From assembly GCA_033557465.1 (NCBI GenBank), contig CM066033.1:589340438-589404437 (forward strand): a DNA stretch of 64,000 bases, read 5' to 3'. Under the pieces are notes generated by a model. It had not been told where the DNA came from, did no database searches, and was given only the letters and a program-made list of their open reading frames with translations. Positions 1-10,989 of the stretch are shown in pieces; position 1 is the first letter of the stretch, and every line of letters begins with the position of its first letter. The position numbers and the translations under genes are program-made. The stretch comes from Ichthyophis bannanicus (Eukaryota > Chordata > Amphibia > Gymnophiona > Ichthyophiidae).

Positions 1-1917
1 AGCAAAGATCCCTGGGGTAGTCCACTATTCGCCTTTCTCCATTGAGAAAATTGGCCATTTAGTCCTACTCTCTGCTTTCTATTTTTTAACCAGTTCCTGA
101 TCCACAATAATACACTGCCTCCAATCCCATGACTTTTTAATTTGGACAAAAGTCTCTCATGACGGGGACCTTGTCAAAGGCTTTCTGAAAATCCAGATAC
201 ACAATATCAACAGGCTCACCTCAGTCTACCTATTTACACCTTCAAAACTTTTCTTGGCTAAATCCATGTTGGCTTTCTCGATTAAGCCATGACTATTTAC
301 ATGTTCAGTAATTTTATTCTTTATAATAGTTTCTACCATTTTGACAGGTACTGATGCCAGGCTTACCAGTCTGTAGTTTCCCAGGTCATCCCTGGAACCC
401 TTTTTAAAAATTGGCATTACACTGGCCGTTCGCCAGTCTTCGATATTTCTTTCAATTCTTCCGATACATCACCTTTAAGTACCATTTCAGGAGCCAAGAA
501 TGAATCCAATCTCTCCGCTATGGCCTTGTCCTCCCTTAACACCCCCTTTACTCCTTTATCATCCAATGGTCCAACTGACTCTCTCACAGGTTTTTTGCTC
601 TAAGTGTATGTGAAAAAGTTTTTACCATGCATTTTTGCTTTCACAACAAGCTTCATTGCAAATTCTCTCTTTGCATTTAACTTGTTGGTGCTTATGTTTC
701 CCATTTTTGTCATTTGACTCCTTTTTTCATTTCCTGAAAGATGATTTTTTTGGCTACAACAACTCTCTGACCTTGCCTTTAAACCATGCTGGCAGTTTTT
801 TGGCCTTCCTTACACTTTTCTTAAAGCATGGAATACATCTTGTCTAGGCTTCCAAGATAGTATTTTTAAACGCCCATCCTCAATGTAAATTTTTAACCTT
901 TGCAGCTGCTCCTTTTAGCTTTTTTCTAGCTATTTTTCTCATTTTATGATAGTCTCCCTTTTGAAAGTTAAAAGGCAGTACTGTGGATTTCCTTGCCATC
1001 CTTCTTCCATTTATTAAATCAAACATGATCATGCTATGATCACTATTGTCAAGTGGCCCCAAGACCATTTTCTCTTGCACCAGATCCTGTGTTCCACTAG
1101 AACGACTAGGTCCAGAATAGCTTCCCCTCTTGCTGGTTCATGAACCAGCTGCTCCAAGAAGCAGTCATTTATTTCATCTAGAAACTTTACCTCCCTAGCA
1201 TGTCCTGCAGTGACATTGACCCAGTCGATACCGGTGTAATTGAAATCACCCTTTATTACCCATTGTTGTAACTTTCATAGCTTCCCTGATTTCTCTTAGC
1301 ATTTCATCATCCATCTGTTAATTCTGGCCAAGTGGTCGGTCATACCCTCACTGCCATTGCCTTCCCCTTTTTACATGGGATTTCTATCCACAGAGATTCT
1401 ACAGTGTATTTTGTTTCAGTGTATTTTGTTTCATTGAGTCACACAGGGTTAACTGCGTGACTCAATGCCCTCCCTGACATAGATGGCAACCCCTACACCA
1501 ATTTAATCTACCCTATCATTGCGATATAGTTTGTACCCAGGTATCAGTGTCTTATTGATGTCCTCCTTCCACCAGGTCTCTGAGATGCCAATCATATCTA
1601 ACCTTTCATTTAGTATTATGTATTCTAGCTTTCCCATCTTATATTTTAGACAGCTAGCATTTGCATACAGGCATTTCAGAGGTTGTATTTTATTCATATT
1701 AATCTGGTTATCAGTTGATATGGGTAATTTGGAATCTTTCAGCTGTGTACTTAAAGATAAAAGTAATTAAGATGCCCTTATTAGAACCTCTCTATTGGGA
1801 TGTCCTAACTTCCTTCTTTTGCTAGTATCCTTCAAGGATACTTCCTTCCGAACCATGCGCTCTTGGGCGACAGTTGCTTTTCCCCTATTATCTAGTTTAA
1901 AAGCTGCTCTATTGGAA
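1..1917 (-). mobile_element. CR1 LINE, truncated; endonuclease and start of RT
   Basis: This is the 5' half of a CR1 second reading frame, read on the minus strand and continuing past the left edge. The N-terminal APE-type endonuclease is visible at 1503-1697, with the ISETWW block. The N-terminal RT block (PIFKKGSRDD..GNYR) is at 340-420. The DNA aligns by eye to the better copy at 13474-18215, with the window start equivalent to about 14515. Stops and frameshifts break the frame many times, so it is an old relic. The 5' end is truncated just upstream of the ORF2 start and abuts a DIRS fragment at about 1918. Confidence 0.85.
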
Positions 1918-2840
1918 TCAGATTCTAAGAGGTCGAAATACCTCTGATCTTGTGACCGGAGGTCCCTTCTGCATTGAGGGGAATGGGAGCTTCTCCAAGA
2001 ATGTCAATGCTCCGAAGCAGTCTGGGCTTCGAGGGTATATCACACTCCGAGATGCTGGAGAGGGAAATTGGCAGAGCAGGAACTGGCATCTGATCCCTTT
2101 GATGTCCCAACATCAATGTCTCTGACAGGGGCAGGGCATGCGTCTCCAGAATCAGTTGTATGATTGTCGATGCCAAAGCTGAGATCTCAGTGCGCTACAT
2201 TGCAAACAGGGCTGCCTCAATCCATTTCTCCATAGTTGCAGATTCCGAAGGTTCAGAGGCCTGAGTAACTTCGACTGATGTACCTGGCACCTGTGCAAGG
2301 GTATCAGCAGTTGGCCTCTGCTATTGGAAGGCTGCTGGTGTCCCTCTGAACTCATGGAGGTTGAACACGCCTCCTTACGTGGCAACTTCAAGGGATGCTC
2401 ATGCAGCTCACCATTGCTCTCAACCTCGCATCAGAAAGAGCTCCGATGCACTCGGATCTTTACTCTGGGCTCTATTGGAGCACCCTGCAGCATCGATGGG
2501 GGCGATGCCAGTTCCCTTCTCACCAGGAGACCAAGGGTCTGGGGAAGTGTGGGTGCTCGGCTCCAACTGAGCTCGAGTGGTCCTCGATGTCGACGCCCCT
2601 CCGATGTCCTGAGCCGTCTTTGAAGGCACGGAGACCGATGAATTTATTTTGAAGACGATGGATCAGGCTATGGAGTGCCAAACAGAGCTTCCCACTGGTT
2701 TTCATGACCCTTGAGGTCTTTCCTTGTCATCTGCAGGCACAAATCACAAGAAGAGGGCTGATGATCGGGTCCTAGGCACTGGAGGCATCAATAGTGCTTG
2801 TCCGTGACGGAAATGGTCCGTGCACACTTGGTGCACTTTT
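1918..2840 (-). mobile_element. DIRS retrotransposon gag fragment (copy a)
   Basis: This is a minus-strand relic of a DIRS gag-like frame. The clearest part is 2705-2830, which translates to a Cys/His motif (KKCTKC, then ISVTDKH, CLQCLGPDH and CDLC). The same motif is found at the gag N-terminus of the DIRS copies at 6540-6669 and 35560-35677. The rest is Ser/Pro-rich and low in information, as in the other copies, with several stops. The N-terminal side is cut by the L1 poly(A) end at about 2841 and the C-terminal side by CR1 at 1917. Confidence 0.65.
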
Positions 2841-5204
2841 TTTCTTTTAAATCTTTATTTTTATTAATCATTTTTGAACTTATCATAAGTCATATCAAAC
2901 GTAACCACAAATAAGAATGGGGATTCATTTCTGAGACCTCCCCCTCTTGATTTCTCATAACAAGATGCGTATGTTCACTAATAATCTCATAATACAATTT
3001 TAACAAACTATAACAACCAATAACAACCGAGTGTAGGCTTAATCATTTATGTGCGTCTCTGTGTGGGGGTGGGGGGTGTCAGCGATCAGCAGGGCCATCC
3101 AATGAAAGCATGCTTCTGCGTCCACCTGTTTGAAGTACCCCATTTGAGAAGGTATTTTACCCCAAACGCCCATGAAGAAATGTTCCCACCGCTCCATCCT
3201 GAATCCCTGGGTGCCCAGAACCTTTGTATTACTGTAGATTGTCTGGGGAACTGTACCACCTGCTTATTCCAATCCTTTTTCTCCCACTCCTCATCTGCTT
3301 CTTCGAGTGGGCTCCACAATCGCTTATAGGTGTCCACTGTACCCAGCATAAAAGCCACCCCTTTTTTAGCTTCCATTACTCTAGCCAAATTGATAGACTA
3401 CTTAGTCAATGTAGGGGGGCAGCTACCTGCTTCCATTTGGTGGCTATCGCCAATTGGGCTGCCAGGAAAAAGTAAATAGCCAGATATTTCCTATTTAACT
3501 GAACCACTAGGGGCCCTTCACTATACCCCAGTAGCATGAGAACCGGGTCATATGGCAGGCCCTGCCCAGTGATTTTCCCAGAAATATCAAATACGTTTTT
3601 CCAGAACAATTGCACTTCTCTGCATTCCCATATAACATGCATCAAGGACCCTCATTCAACGCAGCCCCACCAACATACACCAGACATGGAAGCATTTATC
3701 GCATGCAGTCGACAGAGTGAGGTACATTTGAAATAGCATCTTATATTGTGTATTCATATGGGTCTGACAGACATCTGCTTGGTGTTTCCTCATATTTCTT
3801 CCCATTGCTCATCTGACCATTCCCTACTAAGATCATGGGCCCATTTACTCTGGTGGCTATGGGGCCCATGTTTCTCTCTGGAGGATCTGATATATCAGAG
3901 CCATAACCCCCTGTCTCTTCCAGGATTTGATAAAGAACACTTCTAAGGGGTGAGCCATACCACAGGAGGAGTAGCCTAGTGGTTGGGGCAAGGTACTTCA
4001 GGCCGGAAGGTCGGGGGTTCAAATCCCACTAGAGGACAGCAACCTTGGGCTGGAAGGACTGGGGTTTCTAGTCCCACAGGTGCTCCTTGTGGTCTTGGGC
4101 AAGCCACTTAACCCTCCATAGCCCATGTTCCCTGTAAAATAGTTTTCTCCAAGTTATAATACCCTGTTCAATGTAATTTCAGTTTGTTCAATGTAAACCG
4201 CGCTGATGCAGAATAGTGCGGTATATAAGAGAATGTAAATAAATAAAATAAATAAATATAGTCCCTTATGGGTTGTCAGGAAGTGTTCTAACTGTAGCAA
4301 CAAAAAGAAATGGGGGGTATGGCGCACACATCTGTGTATTATCTCATATCTGGTTAAGTAGCCTTTTTCCCCCATGAATTCAATCACCTGCTCCAGTTCA
4401 TTTAGCCTCATCCACGTAAACCATCTAGTAAGGTGGAAACAGATCCTCCTGGGTCAGGCAGGCCAGTCTGAAACCTGAGGCCTCCCACTTTAACGTCTTT
4501 ATAACAGTTTCCCATACCTCCAATATTGCCCCCACTGTAGGGTATTGCTGCTTCCCAACTACTCTCTGTAGAGAGTCCGAGAAGGGTACTGCCCCCAAAC
4601 TTGGCAGCTTCACCTGACTCGCCTCCAGGGGGATCCAATACTGGGCCGGGTGTGCCACCCACCAGTGGTATATTGACCGCACCTGTGCAGCCTAGTAGTA
4701 TACCTTAAAATCGGGTAGGGACAATCCCCCTCCCAATTTCAAAGTCATCAATAACTGCAGGTTTACCCTTGCCCTTTTCCCATTCCACAGAAAATTTGCT
4801 AATACCCTTTTCAAATCTCTAAAGTAGGAGTCAGAGATTCGACATGGTAACATCAAAAACAAGTATATGAACAGAGGGAGTATGTTTATTTTCACTACAA
4901 TGCTTCTAGTCATTAGGGAGGGAGACAGAAAGGACCAACCACGCATTTCCTCCAGGACCTTCCTTAACAGTGAGGGGTAGTGAAATTTAAACAGTTTAGA
5001 TATCTGGGTAGGAATCTTAACCCTTAGGTAGGATAGGTAACTCTTCTCCCACTGATATGGATGCCGAGCTTTAAGCCAGTCCATCAATTCAGGATTCACA
5101 TGAAATGGGAGTAGCACCGACTTTGTGGAATTGAGCTTATATCCAGATACCTCTGCAAATCTTACATATTCTTGCTCAAAGACTTCTAACAAGCCGCTGA
5201 CTCG
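2841..5204 (-). mobile_element. L1-clade LINE, 5'-truncated; ORF2 C-terminal half
   Basis: This is the 3' half of an L1-type ORF2 on the minus strand. At 4692-5200 the post-catalytic RT/thumb region is recognisable (SGYKLNSTKS, then IVVKINILPLFIYLF, then GGGLSLPDFKVYY). At 3406-3645 the C-terminal segment typical of L1 ORF2 (HVIWECREVQLFWKNV) is present. A T-rich stretch at 2838-2870 is the reversed poly(A)-like 3' end. No RT catalytic motif remains, because the copy is 5'-truncated at about 5204. The CORE-SINE at 3964-4260 is inserted in it. Frameshifts are frequent. Confidence 0.8.
3964..4260 (+). mobile_element. CORE-SINE (tRNA head, CORE, L2-type tail), copy S1
   Basis: The tRNA-derived head has an A-box-like tagcctagtgg (3972-3982) and a B-box ggttcaaatcc (4016-4026). 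It is followed by a CORE-like segment (cttgggcaagccacttaaccctcca, 4093-4117). The tail has a short hairpin (ccgcgctgatgcagaatagtgcgg) and ends in (TAAA)n-type repeats. This architecture is that of MIR-like CORE-SINEs, which borrow an L2 3' end for mobilisation. The element sits inside an L1 fragment. I could not see a convincing target duplication. Confidence 0.85.
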
Positions 5205-6669
5205 AACCCGGCATAGGCCGCTCGAGACATGAATTTGGAGCACTCACAGACGGCCTTGGCCAGGTTCTTGAACCGCTACAAAGGTTCCTCGGAGAGACCA
5301 GCTGAGATCCTTCGCCAGCTGGTAGGCCTGGATGCGGCAGATGAGCATTGAGCCCTGGTAGCACTTTTTGCCAAGGGCATCCAAGGTGCAGGCCTCCCTG
5401 CCGGGGGGCACCGAGGAGTGCGTCTTATGGCTTTATAGCTGACGCATGGCCAACTCAACCCCCATGGAGTTATGTGGCAGTTGTGACTTCTGGAAGCCTG
5501 GGCTCTGGCAGACCCGATACATCCAGTCGAGCCATCTACTCACCACCGGCACTGATGCAGGTGTCTCCCACATGCAGAGCATGAGCCGTTCCAGGATGGG
5601 AAGAATGGGCACCATGAGCGATTCCCGCAGAAGGGCCTTGTACTGGAGGATTTCCAACTCATCTGCCCGAGGGTCCTCCTCCGACTCGGTCGGGAACGCC
5701 TGTGCCTTAGATATGTCCTTGACAAAATCAAGGAAGCCCATAACCTCGGACGGGGACTGCCTTCGAGGCTCCGAGACGGGGGAGTCAGATGGGATGTCAC
5801 TGTGGTGATGGGTAATGGGGGACTCCTTGTCCTCCATCTCCCACTCGGAGTAGTCCGTTGAGGACTCGTAGGAGAGCTGCTCCGCGGGCCTCGAGGGTCC
5901 CGATGCCCTACGGTCAGTGCCTGATAAACTTTACAGGGATGACTGCAGTCTGACCTCGGCCGAGAACTGGCTTGGGCTCCGGGGACGTCTTAGACATTGA
6001 GGGCCAGGTAGTCGGAGCGGATGAACCGGTTGTGCTGGACAATAGAGCCCACTACTGGTCCATGAAGGCAGACAAACGGCGCTCCAGGGCTGCCATTCTG
6101 CACTCCAGACCAGAAGGCTCTGCAGACTTCGGTGCGGGCACCGAGAGACTTGGACCCGACGCCGGTTCCCCCTAAAGGGAATCCTCGATGAAGATGGTGT
6201 CTGTGGACCGAGGCCAGTCTGTGGTTGGATCCTTCCAGGGGACTTTCGCAGGCCACTCTTTCTCCAACGCGTCGGACGAGCATCTCGGACTGGGGGACCG
6301 GGCCCAGGGAGCTCCCATCTGGTCGGAACCATCCAAGGATGCCGCCTTCAAGGGTTTCTAAATCCTGGGTTCCCTTGAGGGAGACCCCCTTTCTGAGGGC
6401 ACATGACGAGGCTTGGATTAGGAGAATTCTGCCCGAGATGTCGGGGCCTCAGATGAGGCCCTGGCCTTCGGAGGCATTGGGGACTCGGGGAAAAACTTAT
6501 CATGCTGCTGCTGGTGGTTCTCGAGGGCCTTGCTGGACATCCTCTTGCAGAGACTGCAGACCGCCGTGTTGTGGTCTGGCCCGAGGCAGCAAAGACAGCA
6601 GTCATGTGTGTCGATCAATGACATGATTTTAGAGCACCGATCACACTTCTTAAAACCACTGGTAGCCAT
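5205..6669 (-). pseudogene. DIRS gag-like gene, broken
   Basis: The putative start is at 6669. Residues 1-55 hold the N-terminal Cys/His motif (SGFKKCDRC, then DTHDCCLCCLGPDH, CSLCKRM) shared by all DIRS gags in the window. A Ser/Pro/Arg-rich linker follows. The most conserved gag block is at 5433-5837 (EVMGFLDFVKDISKAQ, then LMLCMWETPASVP, then PGFQKSQLPHNSM). It aligns by eye with the gag at 34511-35317. A further block, SKFMSRAAYAGFESAA, lies just before the truncation at 5205. At least two frame changes separate the blocks, so no product is expected. The role is inferred from position upstream of RT in related copies; the biochemical function of DIRS gag is poorly known. Confidence 0.7.
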
Positions 6670-7075
6670 GGGAGGAAAAAGTACCCCTGCAAGATCGAAG
6701 ACCCTCCGGGCTGACAGCAGGAGAAAAAAGGCACGAAGGCACCAGAAAAAGAAAATAACAAAAGACTACAAAAGTTAAACTGAACCCGACACCGAGGTCA
6801 GTAGGCAGGAAGAGTACCGGTGCAATACCGGAGGCGAGTGTGAAACTTGGGGAAAGAAATAATCAACTTTTTCCAGGGACAAGCCAGACAACGTCTGAAG
6901 GGCTCCGCAGAAAAAAGGAGACTGAGCAAGATGGCACCCTTAGGCGGGAAGGGGACCATGCATGCGTGGCGGCATCTCCCAAAGGCTTTCTTTGAAAGCT
7001 GAGGGGATGCTTCCACGAGGGCTCCATTGGCAGACGTCACCCACATGTGAGGATTGACTTCCTACTTGTTCCCGG
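5205..7075 (-). mobile_element. DIRS fragment (copy b): terminal repeat plus gag
   Basis: This minus-strand DIRS fragment contains, in element order, a terminal-repeat region (about 7075 to 6700), then gag, truncated at 5205 where an L1 begins. The terminal part carries the sequence family cccacatgtgaggattgac..tcctacttgttcccgga (7038-7072). The same family ends the DIRS copies at 36020-36070 and 51815-51865. Nothing of RT or tyrosine recombinase remains. Confidence 0.75.
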
Positions 7076-7319
7076 AGAAATCATACATACAATGCATACA
7101 CCTGCATGGCCATACCCAAAGCATTAAAGCACTGATCTGGCCACAATGAGCCAGCCTGCTTTAGAAGCATTACTTTCCCTTTACTGCCCCTTCTTTAAAC
7201 TTTAATGCACAATCTGTCCAGTGGAGGGGAGCAGGCACTCAGACAAACCCCAGGTTTCGAAATCTGGCCATCCCTGCTCTATATTGTTTATTCAGGACTC
7301 TGCATCAGAGCTAAAACAA
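7076..7319. other. Unannotated intron sequence
   Basis: I recognise no element or gene here. It lies between DIRS copy b and an L2 remnant and is presumably MAP3K4 intron, or downstream genomic sequence if the gene ends before it. Confidence 0.5.
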
Positions 7320-7604
7320 AGTCATGCAAGTAAATTTGATCAGGTTACCCCCACTTCTGTATCAGCAACACTGGTGTCCCATCCTCTATCAAATTCAGCT
7401 CAAACTTCTCACATTAACACATAAAGCTCTCTATACCGACACTCCCACTTAGCATCACTAATGTTGCTGCACACTCCAGAACTATTCACGGTAATCGTGT
7501 AAATATTCCACTTTCCCCCGAGCTAAACTTGAGCGTACCAGATGCTCTGTCTTCTTTACATCCCCACTCTATGGAGCACCTTACCCTTTCATCTCTGATC
7601 AGAA
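7320..7604 (+). mobile_element. L2-like LINE, decayed ORF2 C-terminus
   Basis: On the plus strand the translation resembles the C-terminal tail of L2/CR1-group ORF2 proteins. It reads VTPLLYQQHWCPIL, then LKLLTLTHKALYTDTPT, then a weak copy of the LWNSLP block (SPLYGAPYPF). The same region is well preserved at 31700-32070 and 27980-28330. Stops and frame changes indicate great age. Confidence 0.5.
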
Positions 7605-10245
7605 CTTATTTATTTATTTAGACGGATTTAGTATACAGCTTTATCATTAAATCAAAGCAGTTTAGCACGTCAAACAATCGAGATAATTGTGTGGTCAGTA
7701 GCATGCAGTGGGAGATTAAGAAGGGTGATGTGGAGTGCAGAGTGCTAGATTTTATCCGTGAGCTATATACAAAGTGAGCAATATACATATATACAAGATT
7801 AGAGCCATGTATAAAGGTGATCTAAGATCAATACCTACAGAGAGTTGTAGGTACTGCACATAGGAATCAGTTCAGGTGAAGTCCTTGTAGTGTTCTGTAA
7901 ATAGAGTTGTTTTAAGCAGCTTTCTGAAGTCCTTGAGGTCTTTGGTTGATCTTAGATGGTCGGGGAGAGAGTTCCATAGGGCGGGCACTGCCAGGGAAAG
8001 TGTCCTCCTTGATGTGGCCTCTTTTGTTTTGGCAAATTCCTTTGGTGGGCTGATGGTGTCCGAGGTTCCTTTTCTTCTTGGTCTTATGCTGCAGTCAGTT
8101 TTAATGAGTGGTTGTAGGCTGTTAGCTGAGAGGTTGTGTATTATTTTGAAAATGTTTATAAGTACTTTGAAGCAGATTTGAGAGCTGATTGGGAGCAAGT
8201 GCAGGTGGTACAGGATGGGAGTAATGTGGTCGTATCCTGAACAATCTGTTATGATGCATGCGGCGGTGTTCTGTGCTAGCTGTAGAGGTCTGAGAGTCTG
8301 TTTTGGTAGCCCCTGATAGATAGGGTTACAATGTGGGAATGATGAGGGCTTGACAGACTGTTCGGAAATGCTCCTGAGCGAGGATGGGTTTGAGCCTTTT
8401 GATAGTTCTTATTTTGATGTAAGCGCTCTTTGTGGTTTTGGCAATGTGGGATTGTAGGTTAAGGTCCTTGTCGAGCGTCACTCCCAAGTATTTTACTTCA
8501 TGTTTTACTGGTATTGTGATGTCATTTAGTTTGATGGTATTTGTGAGTGAAAATGTGGGGTTTCTTGAGATGAATAGAGCTTAGGTTTTGCTGTAGTTTA
8601 TTGAAAGATTGTTTTCTTGAAGCCAAGTTGCCATGTGTTGGAAGCAGTTGGCTTGTCCAATTTGATTGGGGTGAATATCATTATGTCGTCTGCGTATATG
8701 GTGTATTGAATCTTGTGGTCCCTTGATGATGGCACAGATGGGTTGTATGCAATGTTCCCTCTAATTTTCTGTAGGCTGTGTGCGCATAAAATATCAGCTG
8801 TGCAGCTTTTGAAGGAAGGTTAAATTTTTGTGCGTCACATAATGACATTCGGAGTTCTATACTTTAAAATTTGACTACACGTCAGAATACAGTATGTACA
8901 CCACATTGATTGCACTAGATAATATTGTAGAACTTGTGAAAACCGTAAATACACAACAACTTTTAAATTTTAAGATGTCTGTGTTGTTTTCTATCAGAAT
9001 CAGAACCGTAATTTTTGTGCGCTCTTTTATAAAGTATGTGCGCTCGCTCGGCGAGGTGTGTGTGCGCGCGCACACGCGCACAGCTTAGAGGGAACAGTGG
9101 TTGTATGTATAGATTGAAGAGCAGAGCAGAGAGTACTGAGCCTTGTGGGACGCCCTGTGTGGCTCTCAAAGGTTGAGAGGTGTCTGAGCCGCATTTGACT
9201 TGTAGCTGTCTGTTGGTGAGGTATGATGTAAACCAGCTCAAGGTGGTGCTATGTAGTCCTGCCTCTTGTAGTCTGGTTAGTAAGGTTGTATGACAAACCG
9301 TGTCAAATGCTGAGGAGATGTCTAAGAAGATCATGAGGACACCCATTCTGATGTTTTCGATCGTCTGTATCAGTCTGTCGAATAGTTGTATTAGTAGAGT
9401 TTCGACTCCATGGTTTGGTCGGAAGCCATGTTGACTGCGGTCCAGGGGAGTGTGGATGTGTTGTTGAAGTTGATGTTGAACCACTTTCTCAATGATCTTG
9501 GATAGGAAGGGAAGGCTTGAGATGGGTCTGTAGGCGGCAGGGTCGGTTTTAGCTAGGGTGGATTTCTCGAGGATAAGGTGTATTGTGGCTAGCTTCAGGG
9601 CGTTTGGCATTATTCCTTTGGTGAGAGAATTGTGAATTATTTTACAGATGACTTGTATCAGGTTTTCTTTAGTTGCTTTAATCCAGGATACTGGGCATGG
9701 ATCTGTAGGGGCGGTGCTGGTGTTGAGGTCAGTGATGATTTTAGAGAGCTGGTCATTCAAAGGGATGTTGAATTTGCCACACCTTGTTTTGGTGGAGAGG
9801 TCTTGTTGTTGACGATCTCCATGTTGTTCTTAGGTGGTGCAGTGAATTTGTTCTTGTGATGGTCTGTGGGTCTATTTGCTGCTCATTTCTGTTGTAGGAC
9901 TCTTTGGTGAGGGTCTTTACTATTTCGTAGAGTTCTCAGGGTTTGTTAGCAGACTTCAGGATAAGGTTTGTATGGAATTCCTTTTTCTGTTGGTTGATGA
10001 GGTTGTTATATTCTTTTTGTTTTATCTGGTATTGTTTCTGTAAGGAAGCTGAGTTGGTGCGTCTCCAGCGGCGTTCAAGTTGTCTTAGTGCTCTCTCTGC
10101 TATGCGCATATCCTTGGAGTACCATGGTGTGGAGCTGGGTCTTGTGCTGTGTGATTGTTGTGTTCTGGGGATTGCTGGCTTGTCTGCAGAAGAAATGATG
10201 TCGTTCCAGTTAGCGAACTATCCTACAAGAGCTTTAAGGCTGGTT
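7605..10245 (-). mobile_element. L2-clade LINE, 5'-truncated, interrupted by hAT MITE
   Basis: A minus-strand L2-type element. Its 3' end (7605-7660) has (TAAA)n, then a hairpin-bearing tail like those of the SINEs here. The ORF2 C-terminus is at 7872-8198 (SLAVPALWNSLPDHLRS). The RT spans about 8500-9760 (YRPISSLPFLSKIIEKV, then GFRPNHGVETLL, then IFLDISSAFDTV, then GVPQGSVLSALLFNLY). An endonuclease-RT linker (PWYSKDMRIAERALRQLERR) reaches 10130. The YADD-type region near 8690-8720 is frameshifted (read as HHIRRRHNDI in the flanking frame). It resembles the plus-strand copy at 25858-28741. Confidence 0.85.
8750..9099. mobile_element. Non-autonomous hAT transposon (MITE), 350 bp
   Basis: The ends are inverted: caatgttccctctaa at 8750-8764 and, reversed, cactgttccctctaa from 9099. 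They are flanked by a perfect 8-bp target duplication, gttgtatg, at 8742-8749 and 9100-9107. An 8-bp duplication with CA..TG ends fits the hAT superfamily. No transposase is encoded. It interrupts the L2 RT, so it is younger than that LINE. Confidence 0.85.
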
Positions 10246-10616
10246 TGAAATCATTTATTTAAATTAGCTTTTGAGGGCCAGCAAAGGGCAAGTTGACAAC
10301 TGTTTCATGCCTGTAAGATACTTATTTTATTTCTCTTTCTCATCTTTGACTGTAGTTCCTTTTCCTTAATTCATTATGGTTTAATCATTGTACATGCATT
10401 GTCATGTATTTTAAAAGCAGCAAATACATATAAACCATATGGTTCCTTTTGGCCTTGTATCAGAAACCCAACCAAATGGGTATAATGCCTGGCTTGTGCA
10501 AGGGATCAACTCCCTTATGGGGGAGGGGGAGATGAGGAGGGTGACAAGGAACTCAGTCCTCCATGAAGCATTATTCAAGAGATCTACTTCTCCTAATATC
10601 CCAGCTTTTCTGCTCC
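10246..10616. other. Unannotated intron sequence
   Basis: AT-rich sequence without recognisable coding, RNA or transposon signature. It directly precedes the target duplication of the Gypsy element. Confidence 0.5.
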
Positions 10617-10620
10617 CGAT
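10617..10620. repeat. Target site duplication of Gypsy element (left)
   Basis: cgat here matches cgat at 21971-21974 on the other side of the element, a 4-bp duplication consistent with integrase-mediated insertion. Confidence 0.7.
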
Positions 10621-10796
10621 TGTCGTGAGGGCTACCCTGGTGGCTAGTAGAGGTGAGGGTAGGTCAGACACAAAAATTATAAAGTTGAGATTGGCAAGTA
10701 TTCCAAAGGCCCAATTGACTTTTGGTCCTAGTAGTTTCCTTGATACCAATCTTCAATGAAAACAACTGCTCAGAGTGGTGGGAAAAATAAAGGCTT

Positions 10797-10802
10797 TTTA
10801 TT
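10797..10802 (-). promoter_or_regulatory. Polyadenylation signal AATAAA in 3' LTR
   Basis: AATAAA lies about 395 bases downstream of the LTR TATA box on the element's sense strand, suitable for ending R. The same sequence occurs in the 5' LTR near 20757-20762. Confidence 0.5.
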
Positions 10803-10989
10803 TCCCTTCTTCGCAATGGTTCAAATGATTGGAATACAACTATAAAGCAAAATGTCCTTACTTCAGGTGAGGAAAAGAAAAACTCAGGTTTAAACCAAAA
10901 ACTGTTACTTTCACAGGACTGATGCTATTTACACAAAACAAGAATGTTCAATTCAGCAAGTCACACAGCTCACAAGCCTGACAAGGATT

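Noticed and set aside
3964..4040. Possible tRNA gene from A-box and B-box
   Set aside because: The sequence continues into a CORE segment and an L2-type tail and recurs at 41009 and, reversed, at 53266. It is the head of a SINE; no cloverleaf acceptor stem was seen.
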